64,000 nt of DNA, from contig CAZSMC010000005.1 in the NCBI GenBank assembly GCA_964607755.1, positions 50,627-114,626 on the forward strand, given 5' to 3'. Position numbers and translations under genes: made by a program. This DNA comes from CAZSMC01 sp964607755. GTDB lineage: Bacteria > Zhuqueibacterota > Zhuqueibacteria > Residuimicrobiales > Krinioviventaceae. The notes under the pieces were generated by a model that worked only from the letters and a program-made list of their open reading frames with translations, was not told the origin of the DNA and ran no database searches. Shown here in pieces: positions 36,201 through 43,673 of this stretch (its first letter is position 1; each line of letters opens with the position of its first letter).

Positions 36201-37100
36201 TGTATTGCTGATCAAGTCCTGACCAAAAATACTATCACTTTTCAACAACTCGATCTTTTCCAAGTCGAGATTCACGATCGCATCGAGTTTTTCTTCTGTC
36301 ATTTCAGCATACCGGTCAACAACAACCTCTCCGGTATCCATATCGATGATATCGTTAACAACTTTACGGCCGACCTTGTCTTTTAATGTTTTTTTATTAG
36401 CTGGAAATTCTTCGATTAGATCGAATGCTTCCAGAATCTCGTGGTCTGTGGAAAAACCGATTGCCCGCAACAGTGTTGTAGCCAGGAACTTTTTCCGTCG
36501 ATCGATATAGACGTTCAACAGCTCGTATATATCCGTACTGAACTCGATCCAAGATCCACGCAACGGGATAATTCGTGCCGAATAGAGTTTCGTGCCATTC
36601 GGGTGAACGACTTCGTCAAAAAACACACCGGGAGACCGGTGAAGCTGACTGACGATAATACGTTCGGCACCGTTAATAATAAAAGTACCTTTGTCCGTCA
36701 TAAATGGAATATTACCCAAATAGACCACTTGCTCGATTGAATTTCCCAGTGGATCGTTCGAGTTTTCTTCATCCTTGATTGAGAGACGAAGTTTGGCTTT
36801 CAGAGCAGCAGAGTATGTCGTACCGCGCTCCTGACATTCTTCTACGGAATATCGGGGCGGATCGATATAATATTCCAGGAATTCAAGTTTGAAATTGTCT
36901 CTGCTATCAGAAATAGGAAATACGCTTTCAAAAACAGACTGAAGACCGACACTCTGTCTTTCAGCCGGAGTTATCTCGTGCTGCAAAAAATCATGAAATG
37001 ACTTGAGCTGAATGTCCAACAGATCGGGCAATTCAGCTGCAGCCTTGATTTTCGAAAAAGATTTCCTTTCTATTTTTACATTATTCGCCAAAGGATTCAC
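33285..37100 (-). CDS. rpoB: DNA-directed RNA polymerase subunit beta
   Basis: 1271-aa core subunit. The rifampicin-binding region ([21 protein letters not shown], then [17 protein letters not shown]) keeps the sensitive-type Gln, Asp, His and Ser residues. [15 protein letters not shown] and the C-terminal [24 protein letters not shown] are canonical. The first possible start is GTG at 37100, but GGGAG sits almost on it. A TTG three codons later ([12 protein letters not shown]) has the same GGGAG at 8-nt spacing and may be the real start. Confidence 0.99.
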   Translation of the reverse strand: [1271 protein letters not shown]

Positions 37101-37125
37101 TCCCTTTCAATCTTTATTTTTATAC

Positions 37126-37163
37126 TCAAAAACCGAGCTAAAAATTTTTTCAACTCGGTTTCT
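37126..37163 (-). terminator. Attenuator-like hairpin between rplL and rpoB
   Basis: Minus strand AAACCGAG, a 16-nt AT-rich loop, CTCGGTTT followed by TT. It lies in the 83-nt rplL-rpoB gap, where E. coli has a partial terminator that sets less rpoB than rplL. The T-tract is short, so partial read-through is likely. Confidence 0.65.
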
Positions 37164-37183
37164 TTTACTAAAATTTATGCTGT

Positions 37184-37615
37184 CTACTTTATTTCGACCT
37201 CACCGCCAGCGTCTTCGAGCTTAGACTTGATCTCTTCGGCTTCCTCCTTGGTGATACCTTGTTTGACCTCGCTCGGAGCGCTGTCAACGAGTTCTTTAGC
37301 TTCCTTAAGTCCAAGATTGGTAATTCCACGAATTTCTTTGATCACCTGAATCTTTTTGGCTCCTGCAGATTTTAGAACAACATCGAATTCAGTTTGTTCC
37401 TCTTCAGTCGTTTCAGCACCAGCGGCAGGTGCTCCAGGAGCTGCAGCAGCAACAGGAGCTGCAGCCGTAACGCCAAAACGGTCTTCCAATGCTTTAACTA
37501 ATTTAGATAATTGAAGAACACTCATTTCCTCGATTGATTTCAGTATCTCTTCAATCTTTGGATCGTCAACTTTTACTTGTTCTTCGACTTGCTGGGTATC
37601 TTTTTCTTCGGGCAT
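37184..37615 (-). CDS. rplL: 50S ribosomal protein L7/L12
   Basis: Stalk protein that recruits translation GTPases. It has an N-terminal dimer domain (ILKSIEEMSVLQLSKLVKALEDRFGV), an Ala/Pro hinge and a C-terminal domain (FDVVLKSAGAKKIQVIKEIRGITNLGLKEAKELVDSAP). At 143 aa it is about 20 residues longer than usual because of an acidic N-terminal extension (MPEEKDTQQVEEQVKVDDP). GGGAGG 5 nt before the ATG supports that start. Confidence 0.98.
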   Translation of the reverse strand: MPEEKDTQQVEEQVKVDDPKIEEILKSIEEMSVLQLSKLVKALEDRFGVTAAAPVAAAAPGAPAAGAETTEEEQTEFDVVLKSAGAKKIQVIKEIRGITNLGLKEAKELVDSAPSEVKQGITKEEAEEIKSKLEDAGGEVEIK

Positions 37616-37651
37616 TTCAACCTCCCGTAAAATGGTTTTTTTGAATTCTTG

Positions 37652-38179
37652 TTAACTTTCTTTTTGCTTTTTAATTGCATCCAGCGCGGAAACAAGCTGG
37701 CGCATCATAGATTGTAAACCACCGATAAATCCGGTCAGAGGCGAAGAGATACCAGAAACAATCTGACCAAGAAGCACTTCTCGCGGTGGTATATCTTTCA
37801 TTTTTTCCGCTTCTTCGGCGCTCAGCAATTGGCCTTCAATAACAGCGCCTTTTATTGCGGGTTTGCCTTTTTTCTTGTGATCTTTAATAAAGTCGACAAT
37901 GATTCGCACCGGTGCAACAGGATCGCCTTTTGCAATGGCCATAGCATTCGGGCCATCTAAATAGGGTAAAACTTCTTTCAAATCAGCCTGTTCGCACGAG
38001 CGGCGTGCCAGTGTATTCTTGACAACGATATAATTGACATCTGCTTTATGGAATTCACGCCGAAGCTTGGTAATTTCTTCAACACTTAAGCCAGAGTAAT
38101 CTGTCAGAAAAATACTTTTTGCACTTGACAATTGCTCGGTGAGCGCTTTGACTTTTTGTACTTTTTCTGGTTGTGGCAT
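37652..38179 (-). CDS. rplJ: 50S ribosomal protein L10
   Basis: Stalk base that anchors L7/L12 dimers through its C-terminal helix. IFLTDYSGLSVEEITKLRREF and VKNTLARRSCEQADL match the family. 175 aa. In E. coli the L10-L12 complex binds the rplJ leader; here the leader after rplA is only 44 nt. Confidence 0.97.
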   Translation of the reverse strand: MPQPEKVQKVKALTEQLSSAKSIFLTDYSGLSVEEITKLRREFHKADVNYIVVKNTLARRSCEQADLKEVLPYLDGPNAMAIAKGDPVAPVRIIVDFIKDHKKKGKPAIKGAVIEGQLLSAEEAEKMKDIPPREVLLGQIVSGISSPLTGFIGGLQSMMRQLVSALDAIKKQKES

Positions 38180-38223
38180 TTTCTAACCCATTCTTTAAAA
38201 CATGAAACTGATAACCGATAATG

Positions 38224-38925
38224 TTATTTCTTCGTCTCAACAACAGTGCTCTTGTCAACCTTGAGACCGGGACCCATTGTTCCACTCAGAGCAATGTTTT
38301 GTATGTACACGCCTTTTGCAGAAGCCGGGCGCAACCGATTAATCGTGCCCATTACCGCCAGAATGTTCTGTGTCAGATTTTCTTTTGAAAATGATCGTTT
38401 CCCGACAGCCAGATGAACGATACCGTAACGATCGACTCGAAAATCGATTTTTCCGGCTTTTGCATCTTTCACAGCCTGGCCGATATCCTGGGTAACTGTA
38501 CCCACTTTGGGATTGGGCATCAAGCCACGCGGGCCAAGGACGCGTCCCAACTTGCCGACTTTGGGCATAATATCAGGCGTTGCAATGACAACATCAAAGT
38601 CTACCCAGCCTCCCTGAATCTTTTCAATCAAATCATCGCCACCCACATAATCGGCGCCAGCATCTTTTGCAGCTTGTTGGTTCGCTTCGGTTGTCAACGC
38701 GCACACGCGAACTTTTCTCCCTGTTCCTGCGGGCAATACCACCGTACCACGGACATTCTGATCGGCTTTTCTGGGGTCTACTCCCAGCCGTACTGCCAGT
38801 TCGATACTTTCATCGAAATTAGCATTTGCAGTTTCCTGAACAAGGTCGATTGCTTCATCCAACGGATACTTTGCCTCACGATCAATCTTTTCGATATTTT
38901 CTTTGTATCTTTTGCTCCGCTTCAT
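38224..38925 (-). CDS. rplA: 50S ribosomal protein L1
   Basis: L1-stalk protein that helps release deacylated tRNA. MKRSKRYKENIEKIDREAKYPLDEAIDL sets the start at 38925 (233 aa), with GGAG just upstream; a longer reading starting inside rplK adds non-family residues. GRVLGPRGLMPNPKVGTVT and DFRVDRYGIVHLAVGKRSF are diagnostic. Confidence 0.97.
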   Translation of the reverse strand: MKRSKRYKENIEKIDREAKYPLDEAIDLVQETANANFDESIELAVRLGVDPRKADQNVRGTVVLPAGTGRKVRVCALTTEANQQAAKDAGADYVGGDDLIEKIQGGWVDFDVVIATPDIMPKVGKLGRVLGPRGLMPNPKVGTVTQDIGQAVKDAKAGKIDFRVDRYGIVHLAVGKRSFSKENLTQNILAVMGTINRLRPASAKGVYIQNIALSGTMGPGLKVDKSTVVETKK

Positions 38926-38956
38926 TATTGCTCCATTTAAAATATGCGAGGAAGAC

Positions 38957-39382
38957 TTATCCTTCGACAATCACACCCATGCTGCGGGCAGTTCCTTCGA
39001 TCTGCCGCATAGCCATGTCGACATCATTGGCATTCAGATCGGGCATTTTTGTTTCTGCGATTTCACGGATCTGATCTTTGGTTATCTTGCCCACTTTGTT
39101 CAGATTGGGCTCACCAGAACCTTTTTCCAACTGGATTGCTTTTTTTATAAGAACCGCGGCAGGCGGCGTTTTGGTAATAAAGGTAAACGTATGGTCCTGA
39201 TACACGGTAATAATGACCGGAATAATCAGCCCTTGCTTGTCCTGTGTTTTTGCATTGAACGCTTTACAGAACTCCATAATGTTCACACCATGCTGACCCA
39301 GCGCCGGACCAACTGGCGGAGAAGGATTCGCACTTCCTGCAGGAATTTGCAGTTTAATTGTTCCAATTACTTTTTTAGCCAT
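38957..39382 (-). CDS. rplK: 50S ribosomal protein L11
   Basis: GTPase-centre protein that binds 23S rRNA helices 43-44 and is needed for the stringent response. IKLQIPAGSANPSPPVGPALGQHGVNIMEFCKAFN includes the Pro-rich thiostrepton-site segment. 141 aa. It follows nusG by 11 nt. Confidence 0.98.
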   Translation of the reverse strand: MAKKVIGTIKLQIPAGSANPSPPVGPALGQHGVNIMEFCKAFNAKTQDKQGLIIPVIITVYQDHTFTFITKTPPAAVLIKKAIQLEKGSGEPNLNKVGKITKDQIREIAETKMPDLNANDVDMAMRQIEGTARSMGVIVEG

Positions 39383-39393
39383 GACCTTTTATC

Positions 39394-39930
39394 CTAAGAT
39401 TCCAGTTCAACTTGCAGGAAATCCAATTCAACAGGCGTCGACCGTCCAAAGATACTGACACTGACCCGTACTTTATTCTTCTCTTCGTTAACTCCTTCCA
39501 CAACACCGGTAAAATCGGTGAAAGGTCCATCAACGACTTTGATAAAGTCACCTACATGAAATGGTACAGATGAACGGTCTTTTACACCTTCTGTTTTCCC
39601 AATAATACGTTCTGCTTCTTCCTGTTTGAGCGGAACGGGTTCGTTTTTTCTGCCAACAAAATTCGTCACACTTGGTGTGTTCAAAACCAGATGCCGGCTC
39701 TGTTTGTCAAACACCATGCGGATCAACATGTAACCGGGAAACATAATTTTATTCCGAACCCGTTTTTTGCCATTCTTCATCTCAGTAATCTGTTCGGACG
39801 GAATAAGGATCCTTTCGATCTTTTCCTCCATACCAGATTCTTCAGCTTCTTTTTCCAGATACGCCTTTACCTTGTGTTCGTGTCCGGAAAAAACATGAAT
39901 GGCATACCATTTTGCTTCTTTGTCTTCCAC
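39394..39930 (-). CDS. nusG: Transcription termination/antitermination factor NusG
   Basis: Binds RNA polymerase, Rho and S10 and couples transcription to translation. The NGN domain starts KWYAIHVFSGHEHKVKAYLE and contains FPGYMLIRMVFDKQS. The C-terminal KOW is VGDFIKVVDGPFTDFTGVVEGVNEEKNKVRVSVSIFGR. 178 aa. Standard order secE-nusG-rplK. Confidence 0.98.
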   Translation of the reverse strand: MEDKEAKWYAIHVFSGHEHKVKAYLEKEAEESGMEEKIERILIPSEQITEMKNGKKRVRNKIMFPGYMLIRMVFDKQSRHLVLNTPSVTNFVGRKNEPVPLKQEEAERIIGKTEGVKDRSSVPFHVGDFIKVVDGPFTDFTGVVEGVNEEKNKVRVSVSIFGRSTPVELDFLQVELES

Positions 39931-39978
39931 AGATTCGAAATTAACTCCCGTTTAATTGTTCCTTGATGGTTTTTCAGC

Positions 39979-40161
39979 TTAATAAAGTAAATTAAGCAGC
40001 CACGATAAGATGTGATCTACTATGAAAATAAAAAGAGATAAAAAGATAGACAATAAAATGACAATCCTTGTCTGTCCTTTTAGTTCATCCCGACTCGGCC
40101 AACTCACCTTTGACATTTCAGTCTTGACTTCTCGAAGAAACTTGCTGATCTTTTGAAACAT
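39979..40161 (-). CDS. secE: Preprotein translocase subunit SecE
   Basis: 60-aa clamp subunit of the Sec translocon with one C-terminal membrane helix (IVILLSIFLSLFIFIVDHILSWLLNLLY) and the amphipathic KTEMSKVSWPSRDEL segment. This is the short single-helix type. It lies between tRNA-Trp and nusG. Confidence 0.96.
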   Translation of the reverse strand: MFQKISKFLREVKTEMSKVSWPSRDELKGQTRIVILLSIFLSLFIFIVDHILSWLLNLLY

Positions 40162-40216
40162 ACTCTACCGTTCCGAATATGGATAAACGTATTATGAATT
40201 ATTATATAAAAAAAAG

Positions 40217-40291
40217 CAGGCCTGGAGGGACTCGAACCCCCAACCCCTGGATTTGGAGTCCAGTGCACTAGCCAAATTGTGCTACAGGCCT
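40217..40291 (-). tRNA. tRNA-Trp (CCA)
   Basis: 75 nt. The acceptor stem pairs AGGCCTG with CAGGCCT and the discriminator is G. The anticodon stem CTGGA/TCCAG encloses CTCCAAA, giving anticodon CCA. The T-arm is GGGGG TTCGAGT CCCTC. The 3' CCA is not encoded. It lies between rpmG and secE, a common place for tRNA-Trp. Confidence 0.96.
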
Positions 40292-40308
40292 ACGTAACCA
40301 CTCTAAAA

Positions 40309-40458
40309 CTATCGTGTTTCTTTATGAACAGTGCGTTTGTTGCACCATTTACAATATTTTTTATATTCTACTCGCCCGGAATGAGTGCGTTTGTTTTTAT
40401 CGGTTGAATAATTCCGCCGCTTACATTCCGTGCACTCTAAAGTTATTATGTCTCGCAT
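40309..40458 (-). CDS. rpmG: 50S ribosomal protein L33
   Basis: 49-aa zinc-binding (C+) L33. It begins MRDIITLECTECKRRNYST and ends with CKWCNKRTVHKETR; the two CxxC pairs are the zinc ligands. It lies 26 nt after tuf and just before tRNA-Trp, as in many bacteria. Confidence 0.96.
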   Translation of the reverse strand: MRDIITLECTECKRRNYSTDKNKRTHSGRVEYKKYCKWCNKRTVHKETR

Positions 40459-40484
40459 CGATTTCTCGTAACAGTTTTATCGTT

Positions 40485-41687
40485 CTATTCGATAATTTTC
40501 GTCACCACGCCAGCGCCCACTGTCCGGCCGCCTTCCCGAATCGCAAATCGCAAACCTTCTTCCATGGCTATCTCGGTGATCAACTTGCCAGTCAACGTCA
40601 CATTGTCTCCAGGCATCACCATCTCGGTGCCTTCCGGTAACGTCACTTCTCCAGTCACATCCGTCGTCCGAAAATAAAACTGCGGACGATAACCTTTGAA
40701 AAATGGCGTGTGACGACCGCCTTCGTCTTTGCTCAATACGTACACCTCCGCTTCAAAATGCGTGTGGGGTGTTATCGAGCCCGGCTTGGCTACCACCATG
40801 CCTCGCTGCAATTCGTCCTTGTCAACTCCTCGCAATAATAATCCCGCATTGTCTCCGGCCTGTCCCTCGTCTAACATCTTGCGGAACATCTCAACTCCTG
40901 TGCATACCGTCTTGCGATGGGCTCCCAATCCAATTATCTCTACCTCATCGTTCACTTTGACAATACCACGCTCGATTCGTCCTGTGCCCACCGTACCACG
41001 ACCGGTAATCGAAAATACATCCTCCACCGGCATCAAAAAAGGCTTGCTGATGTCGCGTTCCGGAGTCGGAATGTAATCGTCCATCGCCTGCAATAGCTCC
41101 ACAACTGGCTCCCATTCCGGTCCCTCAAAATCACCTTTTATGCCTTTCTCCATCGCCTGCAAGGCAGAACCCTTGATCACAGGGACCTCATCTCCTGGAA
41201 ACTCGTAATTCGATAACAACTCCCGTACTTCCAACTCGACCAGCTCTAACAACTCCGGATCATCCACCTGATCCGTCTTGTTCATGAATACTATAATCGA
41301 TGGCACGTTCACCTGTCGAGCCAGCAAAATGTGCTCCCGGGTCTGCGGCATCGGCCCGTCAGCCGCTGATACCACCAGTATCGAACCGTCCATCTGCGCA
41401 GCACCAGTGATCATGTTCTTGATATAGTCCGCGTGACCAGGACAGTCTACGTGCGCATAGTGACGCGCCCCGGTCTGATACTCCACATGAGCCGTGTTGA
41501 TCGTTATGCCTCGAGCCTTCTCCTCAGGGGCGTTGTCAATCTCTTCAAACTTTTTTATATCTGCCAGGCCCTGATTCGCAAGGTACATCGTCATCGCTGC
41601 CGTCAACGTCGTCTTGCCGTGATCAACATGTCCGATCGTCCCTACATTCACATGAGGCTTGGTGCGTTCGTATTTTTGTTTAGCCAT
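40485..41687 (-). CDS. tuf: Elongation factor Tu (copy next to the tRNA genes)
   Basis: Same 400-aa protein as the copy at 24441-25643. It lies in the order tRNA-Thr-Tyr-Gly-Thr-tuf, the arrangement of E. coli tufB. A GGAGG precedes the ATG at 41687. The leader and downstream DNA are unrelated to those of the str-block copy, while the coding DNA differs by only one silent base that I could find. An assembly error could mimic this, but distinct and sensible flanks argue against it. Confidence 0.99.
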   Translation of the reverse strand: MAKQKYERTKPHVNVGTIGHVDHGKTTLTAAMTMYLANQGLADIKKFEEIDNAPEEKARGITINTAHVEYQTGARHYAHVDCPGHADYIKNMITGAAQMDGSILVVSAADGPMPQTREHILLARQVNVPSIIVFMNKTDQVDDPELLELVELEVRELLSNYEFPGDEVPVIKGSALQAMEKGIKGDFEGPEWEPVVELLQAMDDYIPTPERDISKPFLMPVEDVFSITGRGTVGTGRIERGIVKVNDEVEIIGLGAHRKTVCTGVEMFRKMLDEGQAGDNAGLLLRGVDKDELQRGMVVAKPGSITPHTHFEAEVYVLSKDEGGRHTPFFKGYRPQFYFRTTDVTGEVTLPEGTEMVMPGDNVTLTGKLITEIAMEEGLRFAIREGGRTVGAGVVTKIIE

Positions 41688-41744
41688 GATTCCTCCGAAC
41701 TATTTGAATGGTAAACAAACATTGTTTTCACATTTTTTTACACG

Positions 41745-41817
41745 AGCCCACGACCGGGATTGAACCGGTGACCTCATCCTTACCAAGGATGTGCTCTACC
41801 GACTGAGCTACGTGGGC
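41745..41817 (-). tRNA. tRNA-Thr (GGT)
   Basis: 73 nt. Acceptor GCCCACG/CGTGGGC, anticodon stem CATCC/GGATG around TTGGTAA, anticodon GGT. T-arm ACCGG TTCAATC CCGGT. CCA is not encoded. Confidence 0.96.
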
Positions 41818-41830
41818 AAAGAGAACCCAG

Positions 41831-41904
41831 AGCGGGAGACGGGATTCGAACCCGCGACCAACAGCTTGGAAGGCTGTGACTCTAGCCAGCTGAGTTACTC
41901 CCGC
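41831..41904 (-). tRNA. tRNA-Gly (TCC)
   Basis: 74 nt. Acceptor GCGGGAG/CTCCCGC, anticodon stem ACAGC/GCTGT around CTTCCAA, anticodon TCC. T-arm GCGGG TTCGAAT CCCGT. It lies 13 nt before tRNA-Thr(GGT). Confidence 0.96.
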
Positions 41905-41921
41905 AGTAAGCATTTGGCCTA

Positions 41922-41973
41922 CAAAAAAAATATCGGCTCAGGAACAACTTTTTCCCAAAGAGTCCGATATTTC
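41922..41973 (-). terminator. Terminator-like hairpin between tRNA-Tyr and tRNA-Gly
   Basis: Minus strand AAATATCGGACTC, about 20-nt loop, GAGCCGATATTT followed by TTTTT; one base is bulged. It stands in the 88-nt gap inside the tRNA cluster and may end part of the transcript or mark a processing site. Confidence 0.55.
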
Positions 41974-41992
41974 CTTTTAGAGCAGCAAAATG

Positions 41993-42075
41993 TGGGGAGG
42001 GGAGGATTCGAACCTCCGAAGGCCAATGCCGACAGATTTACAGTCTGTTCCCTTTGACCGCTCGGGAACCTCCCC
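41993..42075 (-). tRNA. tRNA-Tyr (GTA)
   Basis: 83 nt with a long variable arm. Acceptor GGGGAGG/CCTCCCC, anticodon stem ACAGA/TCTGT around CTGTAAA, anticodon GTA. T-arm GGAGG TTCGAAT CCTCC. Confidence 0.95.
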
Positions 42076-42088
42076 GCCTGTAAATGTG

Positions 42089-42161
42089 AGCCACCAGCAG
42101 GAGTCGAACCCGCGACAGCCTCATTACAAGTGAGGTGCTCTACCAACTGAGCTATGGTGGC
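42089..42161 (-). tRNA. tRNA-Thr (TGT)
   Basis: 73 nt. Acceptor GCCACCA/TGGTGGC, anticodon stem CCTCA/TGAGG around CTTGTAA, anticodon TGT. T-arm GCGGG TTCGACT CCTGC. First tRNA of the cluster. Confidence 0.96.
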
Positions 42162-42192
42162 TTTATGCAGATACCAAGCAAGAAAGCCTCTT

Positions 42193-42221
42193 AAAATAGA
42201 GATTTTAAAATTAAAAATCAA
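42193..42221 (-). promoter_or_regulatory. Promoter for the tRNA-tuf cluster
   Basis: Minus strand TTGATT, exactly 17 bp, TATTTT, placed between the cysS stop and tRNA-Thr(TGT). Transcription would begin about 25 nt before the tRNA 5' end. Confidence 0.6.
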
Positions 42222-42238
42222 GGGTTTTTTTGCAAATT

Positions 42239-43672
42239 CTATATCTTGTAATTCCAACTGGTGCCTTTTTGACTGTCTTTGATGTCAATTCCCAATTCCG
42301 TTAACCTGTCGCGCACATAATCAGCTAATTTGAAATTTTTCTGTTCCCGCAGTTGGGAACGCAATTCTACCAACAACTCGATAAACGGTTTTGCTGACAC
42401 CTCTTCTTTTGTTTCAGCCGGCAGGATGCCAAGTACATCACCAGCCAATTGCGAGACAGTTTCTTGCATTTTAGCAATACACTGTTTGTTCAATGATTCT
42501 TCTTTCAAACGCTTGTTGATGGTTCTACAAAAATCAAAAAGCACCCCGATTGCACCGGGCGTGTTTAAGTCATCGTCCATTTCTCGTTCAAATTTTGAAC
42601 GATAAGACGAGCACAGGGATTCGATATCAGATAAAAGTTTTCCCTCCTCTGCATTTTCCAGAACTTTTTGAAGCGAACTGACAGTAGTAAGAATCCGGCT
42701 CAATCCTTGTCCGGCAGCAGTTACAGCTTTATCGGTAAAATCGACTGGACTTCGGTAATGACTTTGCAGAATAAAAAACCGAATTTGTTCGCCGGAATAT
42801 TTTTGCAGAGCCTGTCCCACCGTGGTAAAATTTCCCAGTGATTTGCTCATTTTAACGCCATCAACAAGCACCATGTTGTTGTGCATCCAGTAGCGGGCAA
42901 ACGGTTTGCCGGTTACGGCTTCAGCCTGAGCAATTTCACACTCGTGATGCGGGAACTGATTTTCCATGCCACCGCCATGAATGTCAAGAGTTTCGCCTAA
43001 ATATTTCATGGACATGGTTGAACATTCGGTATGCCAGCCGGGATAACCGATGCTCCATGGACTTTTCCATTTCATAATGTGCTCGGGATCAGCTTTTTTC
43101 CAAAGAGCAAAATCAGCCGGATGCCTTTTTTCGGAACTCACTTCCACCCTGGCGCCTGCTTGCTGCTCTTCAACCTTGCGGCCTGATAATTTGCCGTAAT
43201 CAGGCCATTTTGAGATATCGAAATAAACAGATCCGTTAACTTCGTAAGCGTAATCTGCATCCAACAATCGTTCCACAAGTTCAATCTGTTCGGGGATATG
43301 AGCGGCCGCGTGCGGTGCAATATCGGGACGCTGGACATTGAGCTTGTCCATTGCTTCAAAATAAGCTCGTGTGTAACGTTCAACCAATTCCATGGGTTCC
43401 AACTTTTCTCTTTTGGCGCCCACCTGGATACGGTCTTCGCCACTGTCCAGCAAATGACCAACATCGGTGATATTTTGCACATAGCGCACTTTGTAGCCGA
43501 GATACCGAAAGTATCGAACCACCACATCAAACGAAACATAACTTTTTGCATGCCCAATATGCGGGAAATCATAAACAGTCGGCCCGCACACATAGATGTG
43601 AACCCTGCCATCATTCAGCGGTACAAATTTTTCTTTCTGCCTGCTTAAACTGTTATAGATATAAAGTGGCAT
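42239..43672 (-). CDS. cysS: Cysteine--tRNA ligase
   Basis: Class I synthetase charging tRNA-Cys, 477 aa. The zinc/active-site C29 precedes PTVYDFPHIGHAKSY, with HIGH at 38-41. GWHTECSTMS and HHECEIAQAEA supply further zinc ligands, and KMSKSLGNF is the second signature. I start at 43672 (MPLYIYNSL) because AAGGAG lies 5 nt upstream and the family begins there; an in-frame upstream extension overlaps ispF and lacks family sequence. The ispF stop is 1 nt away, so translation is probably coupled. Confidence 0.97.
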   Translation of the reverse strand: MPLYIYNSLSRQKEKFVPLNDGRVHIYVCGPTVYDFPHIGHAKSYVSFDVVVRYFRYLGYKVRYVQNITDVGHLLDSGEDRIQVGAKREKLEPMELVERYTRAYFEAMDKLNVQRPDIAPHAAAHIPEQIELVERLLDADYAYEVNGSVYFDISKWPDYGKLSGRKVEEQQAGARVEVSSEKRHPADFALWKKADPEHIMKWKSPWSIGYPGWHTECSTMSMKYLGETLDIHGGGMENQFPHHECEIAQAEAVTGKPFARYWMHNNMVLVDGVKMSKSLGNFTTVGQALQKYSGEQIRFFILQSHYRSPVDFTDKAVTAAGQGLSRILTTVSSLQKVLENAEEGKLLSDIESLCSSYRSKFEREMDDDLNTPGAIGVLFDFCRTINKRLKEESLNKQCIAKMQETVSQLAGDVLGILPAETKEEVSAKPFIELLVELRSQLREQKNFKLADYVRDRLTELGIDIKDSQKGTSWNYKI

Positions 43673-43673
43673 G

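Noticed and set aside
40162..42238. tRNA cluster as an integration site for a mobile element
   Set aside because: All five tRNAs are intact, neighbours are housekeeping genes in ancestral order and no integrase or repeated tRNA 3' end was seen.
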